From: Pseudomonas sp. 102515
Lineage (GTDB): Bacteria > Pseudomonadota > Gammaproteobacteria > Pseudomonadales > Pseudomonadaceae
Reading direction: 5' to 3'
Length of the DNA stretch: 64,000 nt
Assembly (NCBI RefSeq): GCF_031085165.1
Contig: NZ_JAVHTY010000001.1
Coordinates: 1,178,001 to 1,242,000, forward strand
The notes beneath the pieces are model-generated. The model did no database searches and had not been told where the DNA came from. It was given only the letters and a program-made list of their open reading frames with translations. Each line of letters opens with the position of its first letter. Within the stretch, counting starts at the first letter, position 1. The translations under genes and the position numbers were made by a program. Shown piece by piece: positions 27,708-36,053 of this stretch.

Positions 27708-28592
27708 GGATTTCTGCTGCTGGAACAGGCGATCCAGCTGGTCTTCATACCGGTGATAGTCGATGCGGTCATAGAGTTCGGCGCGGGTCTGCATGGTATC
27801 GACCACCGCCTGCTGGCCGCCGTCGCGACGGATCGCCGTGTAGACGTTTTCGGCGGCGCGATTGGCCGCACGGAAGGCCGACAGCGGATAGAGCACCAGG
27901 CCCACGTCGGCCCCGGCCAGCTCCTCGGTGGTGAACAGCGGCGTGGCGCCGAATTCGGTGATGTTGGCCAGGATCGGCACCCCCACCGCCCGGGCGAACT
28001 GGTGGTACATCGGCAACTCGGTGATGGCCTCGGGAAAGATCATGTCGGCGCCGGCCTCGACGCAGGCGCAGGCGCGGTCGATGGCGGCCTGCAGGCCTTC
28101 CACCGCCAGGGCATCGGTGCGCGCCATGATCACGAAGTCCGGGTCGGTGCGGGCATCCACCGCCGCCTTGATGCGGTCGACCATCTCCTGCTGGCTGACG
28201 ATCTCCTTGCCCGGCCGATGACCGCAGCGCTTGGCGCCCACCTGATCCTCGATGTGCATGGCCGCCGCGCCCGCCTTGATCAGGGCGCGGGTGGTGCGGG
28301 CCACGTTGAAGGCCGAGGCGCCGAAGCCGGTGTCGACATCCACCAGCAGCGGCAGGTCGCAGACATCGGTGATGCGGCGGACGTCGATGAGCACGTCTTC
28401 CAGGCCGCTGATGCCCAGGTCCGGCAGCCCCAGGGAGCCGGCCGCGACCCCGCCGCCGGACAGGTAGATGGCCTGGAAGCCGGCACGCCTGGCCAGCAGC
28501 GCATGATGGGCGTTGAGGGTGCCGACCACCTGCAGCGGGCGTTCGGCGGCGACGGCGGCGCGGAATTTCTGGCCGGGACTGAGGGCATTCAT
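27705..28592 (-). CDS. prpB: 2-Methylisocitrate lyase PrpB
   Basis: A 295-residue member of the isocitrate lyase/PEP mutase superfamily that cleaves 2-methylisocitrate into pyruvate and succinate. The catalytic loop is KRCGH at 121-125 with Cys123, the same numbering as well-studied PrpB. Also seen are [29 protein letters not shown] and [10 protein letters not shown]. Start 28592 follows GAGGTAACGCC. The operon order is regulator, prpB, prpC, prpD. Its stop codon lies in repeat R3, and repeat R4 separates it from the regulator gene. Confidence 0.95.
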   Translation of the reverse strand: MNALSPGQKFRAAVAAERPLQVVGTLNAHHALLARRAGFQAIYLSGGGVAAGSLGLPDLGISGLEDVLIDVRRITDVCDLPLLVDVDTGFGASAFNVARTTRALIKAGAAAMHIEDQVGAKRCGHRPGKEIVSQQEMVDRIKAAVDARTDPDFVIMARTDALAVEGLQAAIDRACACVEAGADMIFPEAITELPMYHQFARAVGVPILANITEFGATPLFTTEELAGADVGLVLYPLSAFRAANRAAENVYTAIRRDGGQQAVVDTMQTRAELYDRIDYHRYEDQLDRLFQQQKS

Positions 28593-28617
28593 GGCGTTAC
28601 CTCGACTGATCGGTGAC

Positions 28618-28763
28618 TAGGCTCTGTACGAAAAATGCCTGCGCTCGGTGATGCTTCGTTGAAAAAGGCTTCTGAATGCTCATTTACCACTCGTAAACTC
28701 CGCTTCCTCAGCCTTTTTCGCCTCGCCTGACCTTCGCTCGGCGACTTTTCGTACAGAGCCTAG
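28618..28763. repeat. Palindromic intergenic repeat R4 (inside the 3' end of the prp regulator gene)
   Basis: About 146 bases with perfect 17-base outer arms (TAGGCTCTGTACGAAAA and its complement), a middle stem AAAAAGGCT with AGCCTTTTT and a central TTTACCACTCGTAAA hairpin. The prp regulator's frame reads into it and stops inside (28680), so its last residues are repeat-encoded. Confidence 0.87.
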
Positions 28764-29441
28764 GGGATGGTGCTGCAGGTTGCGCTTGGAGGCGGCGATG
28801 TGGCGGCGCATCAGCAGCTCGGCCAGCTCGCCGTCGCCCTCGGCCAGGGCATCGAGGATGCGATGGTGCTCGGCGAAGGCCTGGCGTGGTCGATTGGGGG
28901 TGGCGGAGACCTTGAGCCGGTACATGCGTACCAGGTGATAGAGCTCGCCGCAGAGCAACCGCACCAGCATGCCGTTGCCGCTGGCCTGGATGATGCGGTA
29001 GTGGAAGTCATGGTCGCCTTCCTGCAGGTAGTAGCCGGTGCCGGCCTGGAACGCCGGATCACGCTCGTGGGTATCCAGCAGCTGGCGCAATTCGCCGATG
29101 CCCTGGGGCGTGAGGCGCTCGGCCGCCAGGCGGCAGGCCATGCCTTCGAGGGATTCGCGGATTTCGTAGAGTTCGACCAGTTCGGCCAGGCTCAGGGCGA
29201 CGACCCGGGCGCCGGCATGGGGCACCCGCACCACCAGGCGCTGGCCTTCCAGCCGGTGGATGGCTTCGCGCAGCGGCCCGCGGCTGATGCCGTAGGTGCG
29301 GGCCAGCTCGGGCTCGGAAATCTTGCTGCCCGGCGCCACGTCGCCACGGACGATGGCCTCGCGGATCCGGCGGAACACCTGCTCGGAAAGGGTCCCGCTG
29401 TCGGTCTCGGACGCTTCAGCCTGGAAGAGGCTATCGATCAT
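28680..29441 (-). CDS. GntR/FCD-family regulator of the 2-methylcitrate operon
   Basis: A 253-residue GntR-type repressor. The winged HTH is at about residues 20-80 (SEQVFRRIREAIVRGDVAPG, then SKISEPELARTYGISRGPLR) and an FCD ligand domain follows (YEIRESLEGMACRLAAERLT, HYRIIQASGN). It heads the prp operon and probably senses a methylcitrate-cycle intermediate. The ATG at 29441 has AAGG eight bases ahead; a GTG three codons earlier is too close to it. The last 26 or so residues (LGSVRKVAERRSGEAKKAEE onward) are encoded by repeat R4, so the native end was replaced when R4 arrived. The tail is charged and lies outside the FCD fold. Confidence 0.87.
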   Translation of the reverse strand: MIDSLFQAEASETDSGTLSEQVFRRIREAIVRGDVAPGSKISEPELARTYGISRGPLREAIHRLEGQRLVVRVPHAGARVVALSLAELVELYEIRESLEGMACRLAAERLTPQGIGELRQLLDTHERDPAFQAGTGYYLQEGDHDFHYRIIQASGNGMLVRLLCGELYHLVRMYRLKVSATPNRPRQAFAEHHRILDALAEGDGELAELLMRRHIAASKRNLQHHPLGSVRKVAERRSGEAKKAEEAEFTSGK

Positions 29442-29513
29442 TGTCGACACCTTTTGTGTTTATGGGCTGAATAACTACGCCTGAACGCCTTTCCAGTCAA
29501 TATTTGTCGACAA
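29441..29513. promoter_or_regulatory. Paired TTGTCGACA(A) operators upstream of the prp regulator
   Basis: TTGTCGACA at 29441-29449 overlaps the regulator's start codon and the palindrome TTGTCGACAA lies at 29504-29513; their centres are about 63 bases apart (six turns). The GTCGAC core fits the GT-N(0-1)-AC pattern of GntR/FCD operators. This suggests autoregulation of the prp operon, and perhaps an effect on divergent pabB. Confidence 0.65.
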
Positions 29514-29594
29514 TCCAGCTGTGACAGCCTGTATCTCGCCCCGCCAGGAGCGGTTCGCTACACTAGCGCGCCGTCCCTCCCAGCCGACCTCCTC

Positions 29595-30938
29595 ATGCCC
29601 CTCTGCCACCTGCATCCCCTGCCCTACCACGCCGATCCCACGGTGCGTTTCGCCCTGCTGCAAGGCGAACCCGGCGCGGTGCTGCTGGACTCCGGGCGGC
29701 CAGTGGCCGAGCGGGGTCGCTACGACCTCATGGCAGCCTGGCCGCTGCAGGTGCTGCAACCCGCCTCCGGTGAGACGGGCCACGCCTTTTTTGCGCGGAC
29801 GCGCGCGGCCCTGGCCAGCCTGGGTCGCGCCGACCTGCCGGAGGGTGCGGACCTGCCCTTCGCCGGTGGCCTGCTGGGTTATCTCGGCTATGACTTCGGT
29901 CGGCGCCTGGAGCGCCTGCCCGCGGGCGCCCGCGCCGACCTGGCGCTGCCCGATGCGCGCCTGGGCCTCCATGCCTGGGCGCTGGTCAGCGATCACCAGG
30001 CGCGGACCAGCCAGCTGGTCTGCCATCCGGCGCTGGACGCGGGGGAACGCCAGCGCCTGATCGCCCTGTTCGACGCCGGGGAAACGCCCAAGGCCGAAGG
30101 CTTCCGGCTGACCGCCCCCTTCGCCGCCGACATCGACGAGCCCACCTATCGCCAGCGCATCGAGGCCATCCAGGCCTATATCGCCGCCGGCGACTGCTAC
30201 CAGGTCAACTTCGCCCAGCGCTTTCGCGCACCCTTCCAAGGTTCATCCTGGACCGCCTACCAGGCCCTGCGCGCGGCCTGCCCGACACCCTTCTCCGGCT
30301 ACCTGGCGCTGGAGCGCGGCGCCCTGCTCAGCCATTCGCCGGAGCGCTTCCTGCGGGTGAGTCGCGGCGAGGTGGAAACGCGCCCGATCAAGGGCACCCG
30401 GCCCCGGCGCCCCGAGGCCGGGGCCGATGCCGCCGAAGCCAGCGCTCTGTTGGCCAGCCCCAAGGATCGCGCTGAGAATCTGATGATCGTCGACCTGCTG
30501 CGCAACGACCTGGGGCGTAGCTGCCGGATCGGCTCGGTGCGGGTGCCCGAGCTGTTCGCGCTGGAGAGCTATCCCAACGTCCACCACCTGGTCAGCGCCG
30601 TCACCGGCGAACTGGCCGCGGGCCTCGACGCCCTCGACCTGCTGGCCGGCAGCTTTCCTGGTGGCTCCATCACCGGCGCGCCGAAGATCCGCGCCATGCA
30701 GATCATCGACGAGCTGGAAGAGACCCGGCGGGGTCCCTACTGCGGCTCGCTGCTCTATCTGGACGTGCGCGGCGAGAGCGACAGCTCCATCCTGATCCGC
30801 AGCCTGCTGGCCGAAGACGGGGTGCTCAGTTGCTGGGGCGGCGGCGGCATCGTCATGGATTCCCACTGGGAAGACGAATACGCCGAATCCCTGGCCAAGG
30901 TGCGGGTGCTGCTGGAGACGCTGGCAGCCCACAGCTGA
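29595..30938 (+). CDS. pabB: Aminodeoxychorismate synthase component I PabB
   Basis: A 447-residue chorismate-utilising enzyme that makes 4-amino-4-deoxychorismate for folate. The N-terminal half is the anthranilate-synthase-I N domain with GGLLGYLGYDFGRRLE. The C-terminal catalytic half has the PIKGTRPR motif at about 263-270, where the Lys distinguishes PabB from TrpE. Later marks are DLLRNDLGRSC, SFPGGSITGAPKIRAMQIID and CWGGGGIVMDSHWEDEYAE. Full length. It is divergent from the prp regulator, with a GntR operator pair in the shared region. Confidence 0.93.
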   Translation: MPLCHLHPLPYHADPTVRFALLQGEPGAVLLDSGRPVAERGRYDLMAAWPLQVLQPASGETGHAFFARTRAALASLGRADLPEGADLPFAGGLLGYLGYDFGRRLERLPAGARADLALPDARLGLHAWALVSDHQARTSQLVCHPALDAGERQRLIALFDAGETPKAEGFRLTAPFAADIDEPTYRQRIEAIQAYIAAGDCYQVNFAQRFRAPFQGSSWTAYQALRAACPTPFSGYLALERGALLSHSPERFLRVSRGEVETRPIKGTRPRRPEAGADAAEASALLASPKDRAENLMIVDLLRNDLGRSCRIGSVRVPELFALESYPNVHHLVSAVTGELAAGLDALDLLAGSFPGGSITGAPKIRAMQIIDELEETRRGPYCGSLLYLDVRGESDSSILIRSLLAEDGVLSCWGGGGIVMDSHWEDEYAESLAKVRVLLETLAAHS

Positions 30939-30985
30939 TCGGGCTTTGCTACCATGGCAGCACCCTTCCCCGGCTGGAGCCCGCC

Positions 30986-31606
30986 ATGTCCCTCGATCTC
31001 GCCCGCATCAACGCCGACCTCGGCCGCGATCCCGAAAAGCTCGTCGCCTGGGCCCTGGGCCTGGGCAAGAGCGCCATCGTCACCACCAACTTCCGGCCCT
31101 TCGAGGCGGTGATCCTGCACCTGGTCAGCCAGGTCAAGCCGGATATCCCGGTGGTCTGGATGGACAGCGGCTACAACACCCCCGCCACCTACCGCTGCGC
31201 CGACGAGATCGTGCGCAAGCTCGGTCTCAACCTGGTGACCTACCTGCCCAGGCGCTCGCGCGCCCATCGTGAGGCCATCGATGGCCCGGTGCCGGGGCTG
31301 GACGATCCGCGCCACGCCGCCTTCACCGAAGAGGTCAAGCTGGAACCCTTCGCCCGCGCCCTGCGCGAGACGGCGCCCGAGGTCTGGTTCACCGCCCTGC
31401 GCGCCACCGACACCGCGGTGCGCGCCCAGATGGACCCGGTCAGTGTCAACCCGGACGGCCTGATCAAGGTCGCACCGCTGCTGCACTGGACCTCCAAGGA
31501 CCTCTACCAGTACCTCACCGCCCACGACCTGCCCAACGAATTCGACTACTTCGACCCCACCAAGGGTGACGAAAACCGCGAGTGCGGCCTGCACCTCGCC
31601 CACTGA
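30986..31606 (+). CDS. Phosphoadenosine phosphosulfate reductase-like protein (CysH family)
   Basis: A 206-residue PAPS-reductase-family protein. The nucleotide-site core is SAIVTTNFRPFEAVILHLVS with VVWMDSGYNTPATYR, and the C-terminus ends in the catalytic ECGLH motif. It lacks the paired cysteines of Fe-S APS reductases, so it would be of the E. coli, thioredoxin-dependent class, although it is about 40 residues shorter than E. coli CysH and has LRATDTAVRAQ where that has an SGSR loop. It follows pabB by 47 bases. An assimilatory role is plausible, as cysB lies 17 kb away, but a different adenylyl-sulfate-like substrate cannot be excluded. Confidence 0.72.
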   Translation: MSLDLARINADLGRDPEKLVAWALGLGKSAIVTTNFRPFEAVILHLVSQVKPDIPVVWMDSGYNTPATYRCADEIVRKLGLNLVTYLPRRSRAHREAIDGPVPGLDDPRHAAFTEEVKLEPFARALRETAPEVWFTALRATDTAVRAQMDPVSVNPDGLIKVAPLLHWTSKDLYQYLTAHDLPNEFDYFDPTKGDENRECGLHLAH

Positions 31607-31667
31607 CTCGATGCCTGCCACGCGCCCGCTTCCGGGCGCGCGCCCCGTCCTCGCTGAAACAACGCCC

Positions 31668-32948
31668 ATGACCGCTTCCCGCCCTATCCACTCCCGCAAG
31701 GGCGTCTTCGCCGTGGTGCTCGGCAACGCCGTGGAGTTCTTCGACTTCGGCGTCTACGCCACCTTCGCCGTGCTCATCGGCCAGGTGTTCTTTCCCTCGC
31801 AGAACGCCTTCGCCAGCCTGATGGCCAGCGTCATCACCTTTGGCGTCGGCTTCGTCGTCCGGCCACTGGGCGCCATCCTCATCGGCGCCTGGGCCGACCG
31901 CGTCGGCCGCAAGCCGGCGATGCTGCTGACCATGGTGTTGATGGCCCTGGGCACCGGTGGCATCGCCGTACTGCCCGGCTACGAGCAGATCGGCATCGCC
32001 GCCCCCATCCTGCTGGTGCTGACCCGGCTGCTGCAGGGGCTGGCCTGGGGTGGCGAAGCCGGCCCGGCCACCACCTACATCCTGGAAGCGGCGCCGCTGC
32101 ACAAGAGAGGCACCTACGCCTGCTGGCAGGTGGTGGCCCAGGGGCTGGCCGCGGTGGCGGCCGGTCTGATCGGCTATGGCCTGACCCTCTGGTTGACGCC
32201 GGAGCAGCTGCTCGCCTGGGGCTGGCGCCTGCCCTTCCTGCTGGGCCTGGCGATCCTGCCCATCGGCCTCTATATCCGCCGCGGCCTGGTGGATACCCAC
32301 GTCGGCGAAACCCGGAGCACCGGAGCGGTGCTGGGCGAGGTGCTGGCCACCCAGCGGCGGCCACTGCTGCTGGGGCTGCTGATCCTCTCCGGCAGCACCA
32401 TCACCCAGTATTTCCTCAACTACATGACCACCTTCGCCCTGGTGGAGCTGAAGCTGCCCGCCGGGATCGCTATGCTCGCCACCCTGGTGATGGGCGCGGC
32501 CATGGCGGTCTGCTCGATCCTGGGCGGTGTGCTCAGCGATCGCTACGGTCGACGCATCGTGCTGATCCTGCCGCGACTGCTGTTGCTGGTGCTGCTCTAT
32601 CCGGCGCTGGAGCTCATCACCCGGGCACCCAGCCCGGGCATCTTCCTGCTGACCCTGGCCGTGCTCTCCGGCTTGCACGGCATGAGCGGCGCGGCCCTGA
32701 TCGTGCTGCTGGTGGAAAGCTTTCCCCAACGGGTGCGGGCGACCGGCTTCTCGCTGGTCTATGCGCTAGGGGTGGCGGCCTTCGGTGGCACCGCCCAGAT
32801 CGTGGTGACCTGGCTGATCGGCGCCACCGGCGATCGCATGGCGCCGGCCGCCTACCTGCTGGTGGCCAACCTGGTCTGTCTCGGCGCCGCCTGGTTCGCC
32901 GCCGAGACCTGTCCGGGGCGTCAGCCGGCGGAACGCTCCGCGGCATAA
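31668..32948 (+). CDS. MFS transporter, MHS-like family
   Basis: A 426-residue, twelve-helix carrier. The N-terminal signature is LGNAVEFFDFGVYATFAVLI, with WADRVGRKPAML in loop 2-3 and GLAWGGEAGPATTYILEAAP in helix 4-5, placing it with metabolite:H+ symporters. The start at 31668 is preferred because it sits just before the first helix; an ATG at 31611 would add 19 weakly supported residues. Neither has a good ribosome site. The end overlaps the convergent ACS transporter gene by 28 bases. The substrate is unknown; the neighbouring sugar-acid cluster suggests an organic acid. Confidence 0.85.
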   Translation: MTASRPIHSRKGVFAVVLGNAVEFFDFGVYATFAVLIGQVFFPSQNAFASLMASVITFGVGFVVRPLGAILIGAWADRVGRKPAMLLTMVLMALGTGGIAVLPGYEQIGIAAPILLVLTRLLQGLAWGGEAGPATTYILEAAPLHKRGTYACWQVVAQGLAAVAAGLIGYGLTLWLTPEQLLAWGWRLPFLLGLAILPIGLYIRRGLVDTHVGETRSTGAVLGEVLATQRRPLLLGLLILSGSTITQYFLNYMTTFALVELKLPAGIAMLATLVMGAAMAVCSILGGVLSDRYGRRIVLILPRLLLLVLLYPALELITRAPSPGIFLLTLAVLSGLHGMSGAALIVLLVESFPQRVRATGFSLVYALGVAAFGGTAQIVVTWLIGATGDRMAPAAYLLVANLVCLGAAWFAAETCPGRQPAERSAA

Positions 32949-34231
32949 CCTTCTTCCCGACGGTTCTTGCGCTCCAGGCGGGTGTAGACGATGCCGGTGA
33001 GCAAGAGACCGAACAGCAGCACCGCGGCCAGCAGATAGAGCCCCGAGGCCAGGGTGCCGGTCGCCGCCTTGAGCGCACCGATGCCATAGGGGCCGAGATA
33101 ACCGCCGAGGTTGCCCACCGAGTTGATCAGGGCGATACCGGCGGCGGCGCTGGCCCCGGCGAAGAAGCGACCCGGCAGGGTCCAGAACAGCGCGGTGAGG
33201 GAAAACAGACAGAAGGCCACCACCGACAGCGCCGCCAGTTGCAGCACGGCGGTACCGAACCAGGCGCTGCCGGCCATGGCCAGGGCGCCCACCCCATAGA
33301 GCACGGCCAGGTGCCCATAGCGATCGCCCAGGCGATCCGAACTGCGCGGCACGATGAGCAGGCCGAGGATGCCGAAGGCATAGGGGATCGCCGAGATGAA
33401 GCCGGTGGTGAGATCGCTGCCGCCGAACTGGTGGATCAGCGTCGGCAGCCACAAGCCCAGGCCATAGATGCTCAGGGTCACCGGCAGATAGTAGAGCGCC
33501 AGGAGCAGCACCCGGCGGTCCTTGAGCGCATGCAGGGGGTTGCCATGGCGGGTCTGGTCGAAGAGATGCAGGTCCTTTTCCAGCTCCGTCGCCAGCCAGC
33601 GCTTTTCATCGGCCGCCAGCCAGGCGACCTGTTGCGGACCATCCGGCAACCGGGTCAGGGTCGGCCAGGCCAGCAGCACCGCCGGCGCGCCGATGCAGAG
33701 GAACAGCCACTGCCAGCCGTGCAGGCCGAGCGCGCCATCCAGTTGCAGCAGCATGCCTGACAGCGGCCCCGTCACCAGCATGGCGATGGGCTGGGAGAGG
33801 ATGAACAGCCCCATGATCTTGCCGCGATGGCGTACCGGAAACCACTGAGTGAGGTAGTAGAGCACCCCGGGAAAGAAGCCGGCCTCGGCCGCACCCAGCA
33901 GGAAGCGCATGACATAGAAGCTGTTCGGTCCCTGGACGAAGGCCATGCCCATGGTGATGGCACCCCAGGTCACCAGGATACGGGCGAACCAGCGGCGCGC
34001 ACCGAAGCGTTCCAGCAGCAGGTTGCTGGGCACCTCGCAGAGGAAATAGCCGATGAAGAACAGGCCGGCACCGAGGCCGTAGGCGGCATCGCCGATGCCG
34101 ATGTCGGCGCCCATGTGTAGCTTGGCGAAGCCCACGGCAGAGCGGTCGATGTAGGCGACCAGATAGAGCAATACGAGAAAGGGGACCAGCTTGAGCGTGA
34201 TCCGACGGATGAGGGCGGATTCAGAGTGCAT
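32921..34231 (-). CDS. MFS transporter, anion:cation symporter (ACS) family, sugar-acid type
   Basis: A 436-residue carrier of the ACS group (relatives carry glucarate, galactonate, tartrate and phthalate). Marks are LVAYIDRSAVGFAKLHMGAD in helix 1, GYFLCEVPSNLLLERFGARR around helix 2 and RFLLGAAEAGFFPGVLYYLT in helix 4. The ATG at 34231 has a GGAGAACGCC ribosome site. It is divergent from two GntR regulators across an AT-rich 268-base region and next to the lactonase/dehydratase cluster, so an aldonate such as L-arabonate is a likely cargo. That is inference. Confidence 0.87.
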   Translation of the reverse strand: MHSESALIRRITLKLVPFLVLLYLVAYIDRSAVGFAKLHMGADIGIGDAAYGLGAGLFFIGYFLCEVPSNLLLERFGARRWFARILVTWGAITMGMAFVQGPNSFYVMRFLLGAAEAGFFPGVLYYLTQWFPVRHRGKIMGLFILSQPIAMLVTGPLSGMLLQLDGALGLHGWQWLFLCIGAPAVLLAWPTLTRLPDGPQQVAWLAADEKRWLATELEKDLHLFDQTRHGNPLHALKDRRVLLLALYYLPVTLSIYGLGLWLPTLIHQFGGSDLTTGFISAIPYAFGILGLLIVPRSSDRLGDRYGHLAVLYGVGALAMAGSAWFGTAVLQLAALSVVAFCLFSLTALFWTLPGRFFAGASAAAGIALINSVGNLGGYLGPYGIGALKAATGTLASGLYLLAAVLLFGLLLTGIVYTRLERKNRREEGYAAERSAG

Positions 34232-34286
34232 GGCGTTCTCCGACTTGTTGTTATTGTGCGGTTGAAGCGCAGATCGACCCAAAGTC

Positions 34287-34310
34287 TAACGTAATATCAT
34301 TGAGACGTTA
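34287..34310. promoter_or_regulatory. Inverted repeat TAACGT-N12-ACGTTA in the ACS/GntR divergent region
   Basis: A perfect 6-base dyad about 56 bases upstream of the ACS transporter start, inside an AT-rich stretch (34280-34400) unlike the flanking DNA. The spacer contains TAATATCATTG; a near copy, TAATATCAATG, lies upstream of araF at 37049-37059. These could be GntR or LysR sites shared by the island. Confidence 0.45.
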
Positions 34311-34499
34311 AATACCCATTTAGCGCCATTAATCAGCTCTTAAGTTAATTTTGATAATACTAAAATAATGTTACGAAGTAGGAAATCTTACCACTTGATT
34401 TCCGCTGATCCGCATTACAGAGCCGCTTAGCCCGCGATGACATCAGTTATCGCGCTGATGGTGTTATAGTGATGGCACGACGACTTCGGATGCCTTTCG

Positions 34500-35255
34500 A
34501 TGAATTACAAGACACCGCTGCCGCGCAAAAGCAGACACGCTCGCATCGTCCATGAGCTCGGTACCCAGATCGTGTCTGGACACTTTCTGCCAGAACAGCG
34601 CCTGCCTCCCGAGGCGCAGCTGTGCGAAGAGTACGAAGTGAGCCGCCCCGTCCTACGTGAGGCCACCCGGGTTCTCGTGGCCAAGGGTCTGGTCAGGTCC
34701 AAGCCCAAGGTCGGTACCGTGGTCAAGCCACGCAACGAGTGGCATCTGCTCGATCCGGACGTGCTCCATTGGCTGCTGCAGAGCGATTCGCGGCACAGCT
34801 TCTACGAGACCCTGGTCAAGGTGCGCAACATCATCGAGCCGGAGGTCGCCGCCATGGCGGCTGCCAATGCCCAGCCCGAAGACGTGAAGGCCATCGAAGA
34901 CGCCTACGAGCGGATGGAGCAGGCGGCGGACATCGCCAACATGGCCGAGCCGGACATGGCCTTTCACCTCTCCATCGCCACTGCCACCCACAACGAATTG
35001 CTGATTCATCTCTACAGCATCATGTTGCTGCCGGTGCGGGACTATCTGGAACGCTCCTCGGCGCTGTTCGCCACCGGAGAAAGCCTCAACCTGCTGGTCT
35101 CCCGGCACAAGGCGATCCTCACCGCGATCCAGCACCGCGACCCCCTTACCGCTCGGCATGCCGCCATCGCCCAGCTGGCCGGTGTCGATGACATGGTGGC
35201 CGAAGCCTTCCGGCCGCAGCCCTTGTCTGAAAGTGAAATTTCGTATGATCATTGA
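34500..35255 (+). CDS. GntR/FadR-type regulator with FCD domain (first of a tandem pair)
   Basis: A 251-residue regulator. The winged HTH is at about residues 12-75 (HARIVHELGTQIVSGHFLPE, then LCEEYEVSRPVLREATRVLV), and the FCD domain follows with FYETLVKVRNIIEPEVAAMA and FHLSIATATHN, the latter holding metal-ligand-type residues. It resembles sugar-acid responsive FadR-group repressors. It lies between the ACS transporter and the lactonase/araFGH genes, so it probably controls one or both. A second paralogue starts 29 bases after its stop. Confidence 0.87.
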   Translation: MNYKTPLPRKSRHARIVHELGTQIVSGHFLPEQRLPPEAQLCEEYEVSRPVLREATRVLVAKGLVRSKPKVGTVVKPRNEWHLLDPDVLHWLLQSDSRHSFYETLVKVRNIIEPEVAAMAAANAQPEDVKAIEDAYERMEQAADIANMAEPDMAFHLSIATATHNELLIHLYSIMLLPVRDYLERSSALFATGESLNLLVSRHKAILTAIQHRDPLTARHAAIAQLAGVDDMVAEAFRPQPLSESEISYDH

Positions 35256-35284
35256 GGCCAAGAACCCACTCGCGGTATGCCCTC

Positions 35285-35971
35285 ATGTCCAGCAGCTACC
35301 ATGCCTCTACCGTAGAACAACTCGGCCAGCGACTCGCGGCCGGGCAATTTCCACCCGGTAGCGCCCTCAAGGTAGAGGCGGATCTCTGCCAGGAGCTGGG
35401 CGTCAGCCGCACCATCCTGCGCGAGGCGATCAAGACCCTGGCGGCCAAGGGCATGCTGGAAGTCGGCCCCAAGGTCGGCACCCGGGTCCTGCCGCTCAGT
35501 CGCTGGAATCTGTTCGATACCCAGGTGGTGGGCTGGCTGGCCACGGGCGGTCTGCCGGCTCATTTCGTCAAGGACCTGCTGGATCTACGCCACGCCATCG
35601 AGCCGGCGGCGGTACGCTGGGCCTGCGAAAGGGCCACCCCCGAGCAGGTCCAGGCGATCCAGGTCGCCTACCAGCACCTGGAAGCGTCGCTCAATGGCGG
35701 CGACTACAACACCGCCGACCAGCGCTTCCACGAATGCGTCCTGGCGGCCAGCCACAATCAGTTCATCGAGCAGATGGTGCCCGCCCTGGGCGCGCTGCTG
35801 GCCGCCTCCTTCACCCTGTCGTCGGCCGATCCCGACGAATTGCGGCGCACCCTCCCCCTGCACAAGGCCCTGGCCGACGGCATCGCGTCGCGCGATGCGG
35901 CGCGCGCCGTCTGGGCCTGCATGATGCTGATCGACAGCGCGGCGCTGACCCTGGCGCGCTATACCGATTGA
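35285..35971 (+). CDS. GntR/FadR-type regulator with FCD domain (second of a tandem pair)
   Basis: A 228-residue paralogue of the preceding regulator. The HTH is at about residues 8-70 (VEQLGQRLAAGQFPPGSALK, then LCQELGVSRTILREAIKTLA) and the FCD domain has LLDLRHAIEPAAVRWACERA and RFHECVLAASHN. It shares the layout VGPKVGTRVLPLSRWNLFD with the first copy's VRSKPKVGTVVKPRNEWHLLD. Start 35285 is chosen for the family N-terminus. The two genes are probably co-transcribed. It precedes the lactonase by 82 bases. Confidence 0.87.
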   Translation: MSSSYHASTVEQLGQRLAAGQFPPGSALKVEADLCQELGVSRTILREAIKTLAAKGMLEVGPKVGTRVLPLSRWNLFDTQVVGWLATGGLPAHFVKDLLDLRHAIEPAAVRWACERATPEQVQAIQVAYQHLEASLNGGDYNTADQRFHECVLAASHNQFIEQMVPALGALLAASFTLSSADPDELRRTLPLHKALADGIASRDAARAVWACMMLIDSAALTLARYTD

Positions 35972-36053
35972 CGTCGCGCCTGGCGCAACCTGCGTAGCGT
36001 TTCGGGTTCCCATGCCTGAACGTTTCGTCCTGCCACAACAAGAGAGGTGAACG

